Shown: one piece after another, positions 34,967-44,169 of the stretch
Layout of the letters: every line of letters starts with the position of its first letter
How positions within the stretch are numbered: the first letter of the stretch is position 1
Origin: an uncultured Chloroflexus sp.
Lineage (GTDB): Bacteria > Chloroflexota > Chloroflexia > Chloroflexales > Chloroflexaceae
Assembly (NCBI RefSeq): GCF_937951745.1
Contig: NZ_CALFBQ010000008.1
Span: 1-64,000, forward strand
Direction of reading: 5' to 3'
Length of the DNA: 64,000 nucleotides
Program-made: the position numbers and the translations under genes
The notes under the pieces: model-generated
The model's database searches: none
Told to the model about the DNA's origin: nothing
The model's input: only the letters and a program-made list of their open reading frames with translations

Positions 34967-36365
34967 GAGCTTGCTCCCCGGCGCGAACGGCAGCCAACTC
35001 GCGCACAATGAGGCGAAACGCTTCGCCGCGATGAAATTCATTCCGAAACATGCCGAAACTCGCGCAGCCGGGTGAGAGCAATACAACGCCGCCGGGTTGA
35101 GCGAGCATGCGAGCCTGCGCCACAGCGACTCGCAAATCATCGAAGGGGCCGATCACCGGCAACGACGGCGCTTGCGCTTGTAACAATGCTCGCAGGGTCG
35201 GCGTAGCGCTGCCGGCCAAGAGCACGACCGCTGCGGCGCCTTTCGCAATGGAGTCTGCTAATGCCGCTAAATCCAGATTCTTGTCGGCCCCGCCAGCCAA
35301 CAATACGATTGGCCCCGGCACCGTCGCCAGCGCCACTGCGGTGGCTGCCGGATTCGTTGCAGTGGTGTCATTAATATAGCGTACACCATCGATCGTCGCT
35401 ACCAGTTCGAGCCGGTGTTCAACGCTGCTCACAGTATGCAGCGCCGCTGCAATGGCGGTAGGGTCAATCCTAAACCGGTAGGCCAGCGTCGCCGCCGCTA
35501 ACGCATTGGCCGCGTTGTGTTCCCCCGGCAACCGTAGATCTGACCGGTGAAACAGGATCACATCGCGATAGCGAAATGCGCCATCAGCCGTTACCGTCGC
35601 ATCAGCGGTCGGATCGGTCAGGCTGTAGCTGATCACCCCTTGCCTCCCGCCGCCCCACTCCTGCGCCTGTTCCGGCGGCAAGACCGCGACGCCGTCCGGC
35701 CCTTGATGGGCCATAATCTGCCGTTTGGCATTGGCATAGGCTGCGAGTGAACCGTGCCAATTAAGATGATCGTTCCCCAGATTGGTCAGAAGGGCGTATG
35801 CCGGACTCAGCCGCGCTTCACCCAATCGTTCGAGCTGAAAACTGCTCAATTCCAGCACCACCGGCGTCTGCGAACCGATCTGATCGAGCGCCTCGAGCGC
35901 CGAGACGCGCAGATTGCCTGCCACTACCGTATCGGGATAGCGTTGCCGGATCATTGCTGCCAACAACAAGGTGGTGGTCGTTTTGCCTTTAGTGCCGGTT
36001 ACACCGAGGATCGGGCCGGGGCAAGCACGGAAAAAGAGGGTCATCTCGGTTTCGATCGGCACGCCGCACGAGCGGGCCAGCGCCAGCCACGGCGAGTCGG
36101 GACGCACCGCCGGATTAACCACCAGCATCTCGGCGGCACGAATATCTTCGGCGCGATGTTCACCTAACGTATAGCGCACTTGCTTGCCGAGTTCGGCGGC
36201 AAAAGCGTTAAGGCGGGCAATCGGTTCGGCCAGCGCCTCTGGCGAAGCAAGGTCGGTCACTGTCACGTCGGCCCCGTGGCGCAATAGCCAGCGGGCCACA
36301 CCTAACCCGCCGCCATGCACGCCCAAGCCCATGACCAACACTCGTTTTCCGGCCACCGCAACCAT
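34950..36365 (-). CDS. murD: UDP-N-acetylmuramoylalanine--D-glutamate ligase MurD
   Basis: The 471-residue ligase adds D-Glu. Marks: VLVMGLGVHGGGLGVARWL, P-loop ILGVTGTKGKTTTTLLLAAM, NLGNDHLNWHGSLAAYANAK, LPGEHNAANALAAATLA and YINDTTATNPAATAVAL. ATG 36365 is joined to the mraY stop as TGATG; a GTG one codon upstream is also possible. The 3' end overlaps the rhomboid gene. Confidence 0.95.
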   Translation of the reverse strand: MVAVAGKRVLVMGLGVHGGGLGVARWLLRHGADVTVTDLASPEALAEPIARLNAFAAELGKQVRYTLGEHRAEDIRAAEMLVVNPAVRPDSPWLALARSCGVPIETEMTLFFRACPGPILGVTGTKGKTTTTLLLAAMIRQRYPDTVVAGNLRVSALEALDQIGSQTPVVLELSSFQLERLGEARLSPAYALLTNLGNDHLNWHGSLAAYANAKRQIMAHQGPDGVAVLPPEQAQEWGGGRQGVISYSLTDPTADATVTADGAFRYRDVILFHRSDLRLPGEHNAANALAAATLAYRFRIDPTAIAAALHTVSSVEHRLELVATIDGVRYINDTTATNPAATAVALATVPGPIVLLAGGADKNLDLAALADSIAKGAAAVVLLAGSATPTLRALLQAQAPSLPVIGPFDDLRVAVAQARMLAQPGGVVLLSPGCASFGMFRNEFHRGEAFRLIVRELAAVRAGEQAHGTPA

Positions 36366-37468
36366 CACCGGCCCCCATCACGCTCTTGCATAATAGCAGG
36401 CGCCTGATTCACCCGCGTCTCGACCCGTGGCGGCCCAAAGATCAGCGCCAGCGAAATCCCCACCATTGCCGCCACCGTCCCGATCAACACGAAGCGTTGC
36501 GTCACCTGTGGCTGGCTCCAGCCGAGCAATTCAAAATGGTGGTGGAGCGGGGCCATCTTAAACACCCGCCGGCCCTCACCGTAACGCCATTTCGTCCATT
36601 TAAAATAACCGGTCTGGATCATCGTTGAAAGCGCCTCAATCACGAACACAATTCCGATTACCGGCAAGAGCAGCCATTGCTGCGACTGCAAGGCCACCAC
36701 GGCGAGGGTTGCTCCCAACGCCAACGCCCCCAGATCACCCATAAACACCTGCGCCGGATAGGCGTTGTACCACAGGAAAGCGGCGCACGCACCGACAACG
36801 GTAAAACAGAACGCCATCAGGTTGGTGAGGCGCGGCTCGGCGAGAAAGGTGATTACGCCATACGCGCCAAAGGCGAGGGTCAAATTCCAGCCAGCCAGAC
36901 TGTCGAGGCCATCGGTAATGTTCACGGCATTCGAGATGAACACGATGATCAGCACCGCAAGCGGGATAAACCATAGGCCGATATTGACCTCGCCGACAAA
37001 GGGAATCTGCACCAAACCTTCGTGCTCTAACCCGTATGGCTGCGGTAGGTAGAGCGCAAGACTAGCGACGAAGGCCACCGCCATCATGATCCAAAACTTA
37101 AACCGGGCCGTGAAGCCATGCGTCTTGGAACGCGAGCCGGTCAGCGACAACCAATCATCGATCCCACCTAAGACGGCGAAACTCACCATCACGCCGAGCG
37201 GCAACAGCATTGACCAGCGATCAACCAGATTGAAGAGCGCGGTCAACACAACTACGGTGCTGACGATCATGATCCCACCCATCGTCGGCGTGCCCACCTT
37301 GACCAGATGGCTCTGCGGGCCATCGGGCCGGATGCGCTTGCCCAGTTTATGTTTGCGGGCGAATCGCACCCACCATGCGCCAACGATCAGGGTTAGCGCA
37401 AATGCAGCAGCGGCGAGCAACAGGGCGCGCGCCATATCTTGAACCAACACTGCACGCAGGACGCTCAC
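36365..37468 (-). CDS. mraY: Phospho-MurNAc-pentapeptide transferase MraY
   Basis: The 367-residue membrane enzyme forms lipid I on undecaprenyl phosphate. Marks: IRPDGPQSHLVKVGTPTMGG, GGIDDWLSLTGSR, the NITDGLDSLAG aspartate motif, MGDLGALALGATLA, and KMAPLHHHFELLGW with the HHH motif. Ten hydrophobic segments fit. It starts with GTG, preceded by AGGAG, and lies 30 bases after murF. Confidence 0.96.
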   Translation of the reverse strand: MSVLRAVLVQDMARALLLAAAAFALTLIVGAWWVRFARKHKLGKRIRPDGPQSHLVKVGTPTMGGIMIVSTVVVLTALFNLVDRWSMLLPLGVMVSFAVLGGIDDWLSLTGSRSKTHGFTARFKFWIMMAVAFVASLALYLPQPYGLEHEGLVQIPFVGEVNIGLWFIPLAVLIIVFISNAVNITDGLDSLAGWNLTLAFGAYGVITFLAEPRLTNLMAFCFTVVGACAAFLWYNAYPAQVFMGDLGALALGATLAVVALQSQQWLLLPVIGIVFVIEALSTMIQTGYFKWTKWRYGEGRRVFKMAPLHHHFELLGWSQPQVTQRFVLIGTVAAMVGISLALIFGPPRVETRVNQAPAIMQERDGGR

Positions 37469-37498
37469 GCAACTTCTCCTGTTATCATGGGGTAACGC

Positions 37499-38962
37499 TC
37501 AGGCTTGGAGCGCGGCAACGATTGTTTCCATCTGCACACCGCGCGATCCTTTAATGAGTAGACAATCACCAGAGCGGATCATCTGATTGAGCAGTTCGAT
37601 TGCCGATTCGTTATCAGGGCAGATTGCCACCCGATCGAGCGGCATGCCAGCCGCTAATGCCGCTTCAACCATTGTCTGTGCTTGCCGGCCAACCGCCACC
37701 AACCAATCAGCCGTCTGAGCAGCGGCAGCACCCACTTGCCGGTGCCCTTCTTCGGTTGCCGCCCCTAATTCGAGCATCTCACCTAACACGGCGATCCGGC
37801 GGCCCGGCGTCTCGGCCAACACGTTCAGCGCGGCGATCGTTGATAACGGTGCAGCATTGTAGGTGTCGTCAATAATCGTCACCCCGGTCTGGCTCTGCAC
37901 CACCCGCAGGCGCAACTGCTCACCGGGTTCGCGCAAACCGGCTTCAATCGCTGCCCAATCCAAACCTAACACCACACCAGTCGCGATTGCCGCCAGCGCC
38001 GTATAGGCGTGGTGCTTCCCGATCAAGGGGGTACGTAAGCGATACTGCTCGCCTTGATAGACGACCGTTAGCGCTATCCCGTAGAGACCATAGCTAATCA
38101 CTTCGGTCACGCGCACATCGGCGTGCGGCGCATAGCCATACGTTAGCACCCGCGCCGACGTGCGCGCCGCCATTGCTGCCACCCGCGGATCATCGGCGTT
38201 GAGGATGCACCAGCCATCAGCCGGCAACGACTCAGGCAATTCCGCTTTCGCATTGACAATTGCCTCGATACTGCCGAGCCGTTCGAGGTGCGACGGACCG
38301 ACATTGGTCACAATTCCAATGTGGGGACGAGCGAGCGCCGCCAAGAAGCGGATCTCACCCGCCGCCCACATCCCCATCTCGAGCACTGCCACTTGATGGT
38401 CGGCAGTTAGCCCGAGCAAGGTAGCCGGCAATGTCACATCACTATTAAAGCTACGTTGGCTTTTTAAGGTTCGCAATCGCTGGCTTACTACAGCCGCGAC
38501 GACCTCTTTGGTCGAGGTCTTGCCCACGCTGCCAGTGATACCAATCACCGTTGGCGTGAACATCTGCCGATGGTAGACGGCCACGCGCTGCAACGCTTGC
38601 AGCGGGTCGTCTACGGCGATGAGGAGGCATGCATCAGGCGGAACGTTCGCCAACAACGCGCTTTGGGTTGGCTCGATCAACCGCCATGGCCGGGCTGCCG
38701 CTGCCAGATCGGGAGCCAACGCCGCGAGCGTCACCGGCGACACCAACGCTGCCGCCGCGCCGCGCGCCACCACATCGGGTAAAAAACGATGCCCATCGGT
38801 GCGTTCGCCGGCCAACGCTACAAAGAGCGATCCCGGCGTCACCTCGCGCGAATCGGTCACCACCGGACCGATCAGCCGTCCGGCCCACAGCGGCGGCACT
38901 GCCACCTCCTGTCGCGTCGCGCGCGGTTGCACCCCATACAATAAATTGTCGAGCCTGATCAA
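37499..38962 (-). CDS. murF: UDP-MurNAc-tripeptide--D-Ala-D-Ala ligase MurF
   Basis: The 487-residue ligase adds the dipeptide made by Ddl. Marks: TDSREVTPGSLFVALAGERTDGHRF at the N-terminus, P-loop GITGSVGKTSTKEVVAAV, NVGPSHLERLGSIEAIVNAK, and IDDTYNAAPLSTIAAL. The start is TTG at 38962 with GGGAGGG upstream; no ATG is available in frame. murE, which often precedes murF, is not present; murF follows ftsI directly after a 135-base gap holding an extended -10 element. Confidence 0.94.
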   Translation of the reverse strand: MIRLDNLLYGVQPRATRQEVAVPPLWAGRLIGPVVTDSREVTPGSLFVALAGERTDGHRFLPDVVARGAAAALVSPVTLAALAPDLAAAARPWRLIEPTQSALLANVPPDACLLIAVDDPLQALQRVAVYHRQMFTPTVIGITGSVGKTSTKEVVAAVVSQRLRTLKSQRSFNSDVTLPATLLGLTADHQVAVLEMGMWAAGEIRFLAALARPHIGIVTNVGPSHLERLGSIEAIVNAKAELPESLPADGWCILNADDPRVAAMAARTSARVLTYGYAPHADVRVTEVISYGLYGIALTVVYQGEQYRLRTPLIGKHHAYTALAAIATGVVLGLDWAAIEAGLREPGEQLRLRVVQSQTGVTIIDDTYNAAPLSTIAALNVLAETPGRRIAVLGEMLELGAATEEGHRQVGAAAAQTADWLVAVGRQAQTMVEAALAAGMPLDRVAICPDNESAIELLNQMIRSGDCLLIKGSRGVQMETIVAALQA

Positions 38963-39009
38963 ATCGCCCTCCCAACGTCGCCTTGCACGCCAAACGCCTC
39001 GCGGAGGCC

Positions 39010-39015
39010 ATTATA
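39010..39015 (-). promoter_or_regulatory. Extended -10 element before murF
   Basis: Minus strand TGC-TATAAT-GG lies about 48 bases before the murF start. There is no clear -35 box. It could be an internal promoter of the dcw cluster. Confidence 0.5.
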
Positions 39016-39097
39016 GCATCTCCGTTCCAACCAGCTTGGTTGAGCGCCGACCGCGGCAGATGATAATCAACTGAGAGAGCGAATACCATACCAACAC

Positions 39098-40906
39098 CTA
39101 CGGTTGTCCCGGACTGACGAGCGACCGATCCGGCGGTACGTGTGCGTACCGCAGCAACTGATCAACAATGTTGTAGTAAACCGGAATCGCCGTTAACACG
39201 CCAAGCGTATCTTTCTTAGGCCGATCGATCTTGACCAAGACCACAAAACGTGGCTCATCAACCGGCGCAATCCCCAACACTGAACCGATGGTATAGATTG
39301 GGTCATAGCCGCCACCGGGCAACGGGATCGACGCGGTACCTGTCTTGGCCCCGACCCGATAGCCGGGGATCAACCACTGATCACGCCAATTACCGGTGCG
39401 CGGCCCCCAAACCACCGGAGCGTAGTGGTTCGCCGCCTCGACTAGCATCTCGCGCACAGCGCGAGCCACCTCCGGCTCAATTGGCTTGCCCGCCACCTGC
39501 GGTTGCATCGGTACACACTCATCGTTGCGGCAGATCCGCTGCACGACGTAAGGCTGCATCATCACCCCATCGTTGGCGATAGCCGCCGCCGCCTGCACCA
39601 ATTGTAACGGTGTCACCGAAATCGCTTGGCCGTAGGCGTTGATCAAAAAGGTCAGCGGATTGTAGCCAGCGCCGCCGTAGAAATTGACAATCCCGCTCTC
39701 TTCGCCAGCCAAATCAACCCCGGTCGGTTGACCGAAGCCGAAGCGGGTCAGCGTGCGGTAAAACGCTTCCGGGCCAGTCAGTTCGTTAAACTGCAACGCT
39801 GCCACATTACTCGAATAGTAAAGCATGCCGGCCAGCGTCAATGGCCCGCGCGGTGCACCGTCGAAATTACGCAGCGTGCGACCATAGCGCACTACCCACC
39901 CCGGATCATCCACGGTGGTACTCGTCGTCACCGCACCCGAACTGAGTGCAGCACTGGCGGTAAACATCTTGAAGGTGCTACCCGGTTCATAGACCACGCC
40001 AATCGCCGGATTGCGCCCGTACACCTCCGGCGGATACTCTTGCCAGCGGTTGGGGTCGAAGAACGGCCAGCTCGCCATCGCGAGGATCGCGCCGGTACGC
40101 GGATCGAGCACGATGATCGTGCCGCCGTCGGCATTTTGCTCATCAATTGCCTGCTTCAACTCGCGCTCGGCTACCTGCTGGATGAACGGATCAATCGTCA
40201 ATTGGAGGTTGGCGCCATCTTGCGGCGGCAGCGTGCGTGAGAGGCTGGTGGCAATCGGGTTGCGGGCCGGATCGAATTCTCCCTCCACCCGTCCTTCCGT
40301 GCCGCGCAGCATCTGATCGTAATACGCTTCGATCCCGCTAATACCCTCGCCATTCAGATTCAACGCCCCTACCACCTGCGCCGCCGTAATCCCTTGCGGA
40401 TAGAAGCGCATCGGCTCGTAGACCAGCCGGAGGCCGGGTAGTTTGAGTTCGGCCACTTTCGCCGCCACCTCTGGTTCGAGCCAGCGTGCCAAGCGCACCC
40501 ACTGCCGGTCAGAGCGAAGCGCCGACAGAATCGGCTCGGCGGGAGCGCCGGTCAGACCGGCGACCAGCAAGGCAATCTCAGCTTTACGGTCTGCCGGCAC
40601 CTGCGGCGGAATCGCAAAGAGGCTTTGCCGTTCGACATCCATCGCCAGTACCGTGCCATTCGCATCGGTAATTTGGCCCCGGCGCGGGGCCAGTAGCACC
40701 GGCGTTTCAATCTCTAGCCGCGCTTTGCTGACCAACTCTTGGCTGCGCACCACTTGTAAATCAACTAACCGCACGGTTACGATCAGCATGATCACCACGC
40801 AACCAATCAATAACACCTGCAGCCGCCAGCGGGCTAGACGCCCGACCGGCGGCGTGACAGCCGTTGCGGAAGCGGTCGAATGTGTACGGCGAGTGGTGGC
40901 AGCCAT
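39098..40906 (-). CDS. ftsI: Septal transpeptidase FtsI (class B PBP3)
   Basis: The 602-residue penicillin-binding protein crosslinks septal peptidoglycan with FtsW. It has one N-terminal transmembrane segment (LQVLLIGCVVIMLIVTV), a pedestal domain (RRGQITDANGTVLAMDVERQ), and transpeptidase motifs PGSTFKMF (active Ser), YSSNVAAL (SxN) and GAKTGTAS (KTG). There are no PASTA repeats at the C-terminus. It starts 6 bases after ftsL. Confidence 0.96.
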   Translation of the reverse strand: MAATTRRTHSTASATAVTPPVGRLARWRLQVLLIGCVVIMLIVTVRLVDLQVVRSQELVSKARLEIETPVLLAPRRGQITDANGTVLAMDVERQSLFAIPPQVPADRKAEIALLVAGLTGAPAEPILSALRSDRQWVRLARWLEPEVAAKVAELKLPGLRLVYEPMRFYPQGITAAQVVGALNLNGEGISGIEAYYDQMLRGTEGRVEGEFDPARNPIATSLSRTLPPQDGANLQLTIDPFIQQVAERELKQAIDEQNADGGTIIVLDPRTGAILAMASWPFFDPNRWQEYPPEVYGRNPAIGVVYEPGSTFKMFTASAALSSGAVTTSTTVDDPGWVVRYGRTLRNFDGAPRGPLTLAGMLYYSSNVAALQFNELTGPEAFYRTLTRFGFGQPTGVDLAGEESGIVNFYGGAGYNPLTFLINAYGQAISVTPLQLVQAAAAIANDGVMMQPYVVQRICRNDECVPMQPQVAGKPIEPEVARAVREMLVEAANHYAPVVWGPRTGNWRDQWLIPGYRVGAKTGTASIPLPGGGYDPIYTIGSVLGIAPVDEPRFVVLVKIDRPKKDTLGVLTAIPVYYNIVDQLLRYAHVPPDRSLVSPGQP

Positions 40907-40912
40907 CGTTCG

Positions 40913-41281
40913 TTACTCATCTAAATTCGGCAGATTCGGAATCCGCACATAACGCAACTGATCAGGCGTTGGTTGGCGGAACCCCAATTCGGCGGCCCGT
41001 TTGAGGCGCGCCTCGACCGATTGCACGCGCGCCAATTGCTCTTGCAACTGCGAATACTCGCGAGTCAGTTGCACCTGCTGCTGGCGCAGCTCCACCAGCT
41101 CGTAGTTCATCCGCGCCACCAATCCGCTCTGCAAGAGGGTTAACACACTCAACAGGCAGCAGATTAGCGCCAGCAACAGCATATAGCGCGCGCCATCGAG
41201 CTTGAGATACCGCGAGAGATCAATCCGGCGCAGCCGTACTCGCCCCAACAGAGCTGGAATCTGTTCGCTTCTGACTGCCAT
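40913..41281 (-). CDS. ftsL: FtsL-like division protein
   Basis: The 122-residue bitopic protein has a basic N-terminus, one hydrophobic helix (YMLLLALICCLLSVLTLL) and a coiled coil (LRQQQVQLTREYSQLQEQLAR), ending with a GFRQPTPDQLRYV segment like other FtsL/septum-initiator proteins. FtsL has low sequence conservation, so the call relies on topology and position between rsmH and ftsI. The ATG at 41281 follows AGAGGAGG. It would pair with FtsQ and a FtsB protein to activate FtsWI. Confidence 0.85.
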   Translation of the reverse strand: MAVRSEQIPALLGRVRLRRIDLSRYLKLDGARYMLLLALICCLLSVLTLLQSGLVARMNYELVELRQQQVQLTREYSQLQEQLARVQSVEARLKRAAELGFRQPTPDQLRYVRIPNLPNLDE

Positions 41282-41304
41282 CGCGTTTCCTCCTCTAGCC
41301 GCAC

Positions 41305-42210
41305 TCACGCAATCCGAACGGCAACTCGCAATTTGGCGCTCCGCGCCCGCGGATTGGCAGCGACTTCTGCATCGCTGGCTACCACCGGCTTCTTGGTGAT
41401 GATGGCTAAGCGTGGTGCTTCACCAGCGGCCTCAGCGCGCAGAAATTGCTTGACGATCCGATCTTCGAGCGAATGAAAACTGATCACCGCCAACTTGCCG
41501 CCAAGGGTGAGCAGCGCAACCGCCTGCGGCAACGCCGCCGCCAACTGGTCAAGCTCGTGATTGACCGCAATCCGCAACGCTTGAAACGTGCGCGTGGCCG
41601 GATGGATCCGCCCGTGACGGCCACCCACGGCACGGGCCACAACCGCCGCTAAATCGGCAGTAGACCGAAATGGCTGCGAGCGCCGGCGTTCGACAATCGC
41701 GCGCGCAACCCGGCGCGCCGCGTGCTCTTCGCCATACTGAAAGATGATGTCGGCTAGCTCGCGCTCGCTCAAACGATTCACAAGATCAGCCGCTGTCGGG
41801 CCTTGCGTCGGGTCAAGCCGCATATCAAGCGGGCCATCGGCGGCAAACGAGAAACCGCGTTCCGGCGTATCAAGTTGGTACGACGACACCCCCAGATCGA
41901 ATAGAATGCCATCAACGGCGGCAAAACCGGCCTCTGTGGCCAATGCAGCCAAATCGGCGAACGATCCATGGCGCAAGACGGCCTGCTGGCTGAGACCGGC
42001 CTCAGCCAGTCGCTCAGCAGTGGCGGCCAATGCCGCCGGATCGGCATCTATCCCCAACAACACCCCGCCGGGTTGGGCGGCTTGCAACACGGCCAGCGCA
42101 TGCCCGCCACCGCCAACGGTCGCATCGAGATAGCAACCGCCGGGACGCGGGGCCAGCGCCGCAATGACTTCAGCTAACAACACCGGCGTATGTTGGAACG
42201 TCACCACCAT
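41305..42210 (-). CDS. rsmH: 16S rRNA (cytosine-1402-N4)-methyltransferase RsmH
   Basis: The 301-residue methyltransferase has [15 protein letters not shown], the SAM loop [35 protein letters not shown], and a C-terminal [16 protein letters not shown], all hallmarks of RsmH (MraW). Its ATG is fused to the mraZ stop as TAATG. Confidence 0.96.
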   Translation of the reverse strand: MVVTFQHTPVLLAEVIAALAPRPGGCYLDATVGGGGHALAVLQAAQPGGVLLGIDADPAALAATAERLAEAGLSQQAVLRHGSFADLAALATEAGFAAVDGILFDLGVSSYQLDTPERGFSFAADGPLDMRLDPTQGPTAADLVNRLSERELADIIFQYGEEHAARRVARAIVERRRSQPFRSTADLAAVVARAVGGRHGRIHPATRTFQALRIAVNHELDQLAAALPQAVALLTLGGKLAVISFHSLEDRIVKQFLRAEAAGEAPRLAIITKKPVVASDAEVAANPRARSAKLRVAVRIA

Positions 42211-42641
42211 TAAATCCCTAACTTTCGCATCTGTTCGTCAAAGCGCGGGCCTTGACTAGCGAGCCGCTCTTCGACCTCGCGCCAGCGATCAGGCGCCCAC
42301 ACCTCGATAAAGGTGTCAAGACCCACCAACACCGCCTGATCGGCCAAGCCGCCACCTTCACGCAAGCTCTGGGGCAGCAAAATCCGCCCCTGCCGATCCA
42401 TTTCTTGCTCGGAGGCGTTGGCAAACAGCAACCGGCGCAACATGCGCGCATCTTCATCGGTCAACGACAGCGCGCTCACGCGGCGGGTCAAATCACTCCA
42501 GAACGGCAAGGGGAAAATCAGCAGACAACGATCAAACCCGCGGGTCACGACCATCCCACCGGCCAGCTCAGCACGAAAGCGGGCCGGAATTGCCAGCCGG
42601 CCCTTCTCGTCGATGGAATGTTCGTGTGTCCCCAGAAACAC
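42210..42641 (-). CDS. mraZ: Transcriptional regulator MraZ
   Basis: The 143-residue AbrB-fold regulator represses its own dcw operon. Two SpoVT/AbrB repeats are visible: [20 protein letters not shown] and the second one [16 protein letters not shown]. The start is GTG at 42641 (GTG-TTT-CTG-GGG), preceded by GCAGGAG; the longer frame upstream would place the operator inside the gene and lacks family similarity. Its binding site is visible just upstream (next entry). Confidence 0.95.
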   Translation of the reverse strand: MFLGTHEHSIDEKGRLAIPARFRAELAGGMVVTRGFDRCLLIFPLPFWSDLTRRVSALSLTDEDARMLRRLLFANASEQEMDRQGRILLPQSLREGGGLADQAVLVGLDTFIEVWAPDRWREVEERLASQGPRFDEQMRKLGI

Positions 42642-42672
42642 GCTCGTTGCTCCTGCGTAGATAGGGAAGTCG

Positions 42673-42696
42673 CCCACTTTTCCCCACTTTTCCCCA
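42673..42696 (-). promoter_or_regulatory. MraZ operator: three TGGG boxes at 10-bp period
   Basis: On the minus strand the block reads GTGGGGAAAA twice, then GTGGG. TGGG boxes lie at 42696-42693, 42686-42683 and 42676-42673, each separated from the next by six bases (a ten-base repeat). This matches the direct TGGGN repeats with 5-base spacers bound by E. coli MraZ. They lie between the -10 box and the mraZ start. Confidence 0.85.
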
Positions 42697-42707
42697 CCTG
42701 CCGCCAC

Positions 42708-42736
42708 ATTATAGCCGACCTAGCACCCAGTTTCAA
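42708..42736 (-). promoter_or_regulatory. Promoter of the dcw cluster
   Basis: Minus strand TTGAAA (42736-42731), a 17-base spacer, TATAAT (42713-42708). The start would fall near 42701, so the MraZ boxes occupy about the first 30 transcribed bases. Confidence 0.85.
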
Positions 42737-42847
42737 GCGGCTAAAGCATCTACAAACATAACAATTTGGTTTAAATATGAGTGTAGCCAAAGATCGAGTA
42801 GAATATTTGAGCGTATAGGAAGCGAAACCATAGTCAGTGAGGAACGC

Positions 42848-43345
42848 ATGAGCGAATCAGGGAACGAACTGAGCCACCTCGATGCAGCCGGGCATGCGCG
42901 GATGGTTGATGTCGGTAACAAGGCGATCACCGCGCGCGAAGCGATTGCGCGCGGAAGGGTCATTATGCAGCCGGCGACGCTCAGTCTGATTATGAGCGGG
43001 GGAATGCCTAAGGGTGACGTGCTGGCGGTGGCACGGGTGGCGGGGATCATGGCGGCCAAACGCACCTCTGAACTGATCCCGCTCTGCCATCTGCTCAACC
43101 TCAGCCATGCCAGCGTCACATTTACCCCTGACCCAGCCGGCAATGCGATTGAGATTGAAGCAACCGTGCGTTGCACTGGCCAGACCGGGGTCGAGATGGA
43201 GGCGCTCACGGCGGTGAGCATCGCTGCATTGACGATCTATGACATGTGCAAGGCAGTTGATAAGGTGATGCAGATCGATGGGATTCGCCTCATCGCCAAG
43301 CGAGGCGGGCGCAGCGGCGACTGGCAGCGTCCTGATCCGGCTTGA
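42848..43345 (+). CDS. moaC: Cyclic pyranopterin monophosphate synthase MoaC
   Basis: The 165-residue enzyme carries out the second step of molybdenum-cofactor synthesis. Marks: [23 protein letters not shown] at the N-terminus, [28 protein letters not shown], then [25 protein letters not shown] and a closing KRGGRSGDW. The ATG has GAGG upstream. It is divergent from mraZ and stands without moaA/E/D. The cofactor is needed by AioA and by the enzymes that XdhC and CoxE proteins would mature. Confidence 0.96.
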   Translation: MSESGNELSHLDAAGHARMVDVGNKAITAREAIARGRVIMQPATLSLIMSGGMPKGDVLAVARVAGIMAAKRTSELIPLCHLLNLSHASVTFTPDPAGNAIEIEATVRCTGQTGVEMEALTAVSIAALTIYDMCKAVDKVMQIDGIRLIAKRGGRSGDWQRPDPA

Positions 43346-43370
43346 CACTGAACAAATGTTCTGATATACT
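43342..43370 (+). promoter_or_regulatory. Consensus promoter overlapping the moaC stop
   Basis: TTGACA at 43342-43347 overlaps the moaC stop codon. After a 17-base spacer comes TATACT at 43365-43370. It gives the downstream small gene its own strong promoter. Confidence 0.8.
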
Positions 43371-43405
43371 CAGCTCAGTAGTCATTCCACCACCGGGAGA
43401 ACGCG

Positions 43406-43717
43406 ATGCTGAGCTGGAAAACGTTACAAAAGGCGGCCTATCGACCGGTGCCGCAACGGATGCGCTGCCCACCGCGCAGCAAACCCATCGAGCGAGTCAC
43501 GCTGCGGTTTGGCTTCCTGCCAGCCGCATTCTGCTACGATGATCGCGTGTATCGGGTGAGCAGCATTGTCTGGATTCGTGATGTATGCCGTCACGACGGC
43601 GATTTACGCTACTATCGGGTACGTTGCACCGACAGCAGCGAGCAGACATTGATCCACGATCTGGTGACGGGCAAGTGGTATCAGCAACACGAGCGAGGGC
43701 ACTTATCACGTTGGTAA
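43406..43717 (+). CDS. Small unknown protein, 103 residues
   Basis: A basic protein with no membrane segment. The N-terminus is rich in Arg/Pro (AAYRPVPQRMRCPPRSKP); the rest looks like a small beta domain (ITLRFGFL-like start, CYDDRVYRVSSIVWIRDV, DLRYYRVRCTDSSEQTLIHD and GKWYQQHERG). The YDDRVYRV...RYYRVR pattern resembles small DUF6504-like proteins, but the match is by eye only. It is supported as a gene by a consensus promoter and GGGAG 5 bases before the ATG. Confidence 0.6.
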   Translation: MLSWKTLQKAAYRPVPQRMRCPPRSKPIERVTLRFGFLPAAFCYDDRVYRVSSIVWIRDVCRHDGDLRYYRVRCTDSSEQTLIHDLVTGKWYQQHERGHLSRW

Positions 43718-44169
43718 TCAGGCGCTAGCGCACATCTTACCGTCCCACTTTAGCGCACCCTTGCGGGGAAGGCAGACCTAAGCAGGCGCTTGACCGGCGA
43801 CTCACTCGGTTGAGAACGAAGGTTTAGCTCTTACGGCCCCAATTTCCCATTAGCAGAAAAATCAGACTATGTCGCGCGCAACAAGGGGTGGTGCAGAACA
43901 AAGCTTCTTCAAGACCGTCATACCGCAGACCACGCCGCGCTTGGAAGCTAGGGAGGGGTGCGTACAACGTCCTTCGCAGATCGATCAAGTGGTGTATGAG
44001 CATATGATGCGCTTGATCTCTTGTCATTATGAGGGCGTAATCCCGGCCACTACGCTCCTAAGATCCGCCCCAGCAGCCATCTCTTATGACAACCTGAGTG
44101 ACGCTGGGATTCGGTAGACTCACGCAGTTACGCGGTCGTTCCCGCAATTTGAGAGAAAGAGAACTGGTT
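43718..44169. other. Intergenic region, no supported feature
   Basis: About 450 bases. An 82-codon plus-strand frame (43869-44117) has no ribosome-binding site and an unremarkable composition, so I leave it out. No repeat or hairpin was found that I can support. Confidence 0.4.

Noticed and set aside
42642-42707. Longer mraZ start at 42707
   Set aside because: It would put the TGGG operator boxes inside the coding region and adds residues unlike MraZ; the GTG at 42641 has a good ribosome-binding site.
43869-44117. 82-codon plus-strand frame between two small genes
   Set aside because: No ribosome-binding site, no recognisable domain, and it overlaps the upstream region of the better supported gene at 44170.
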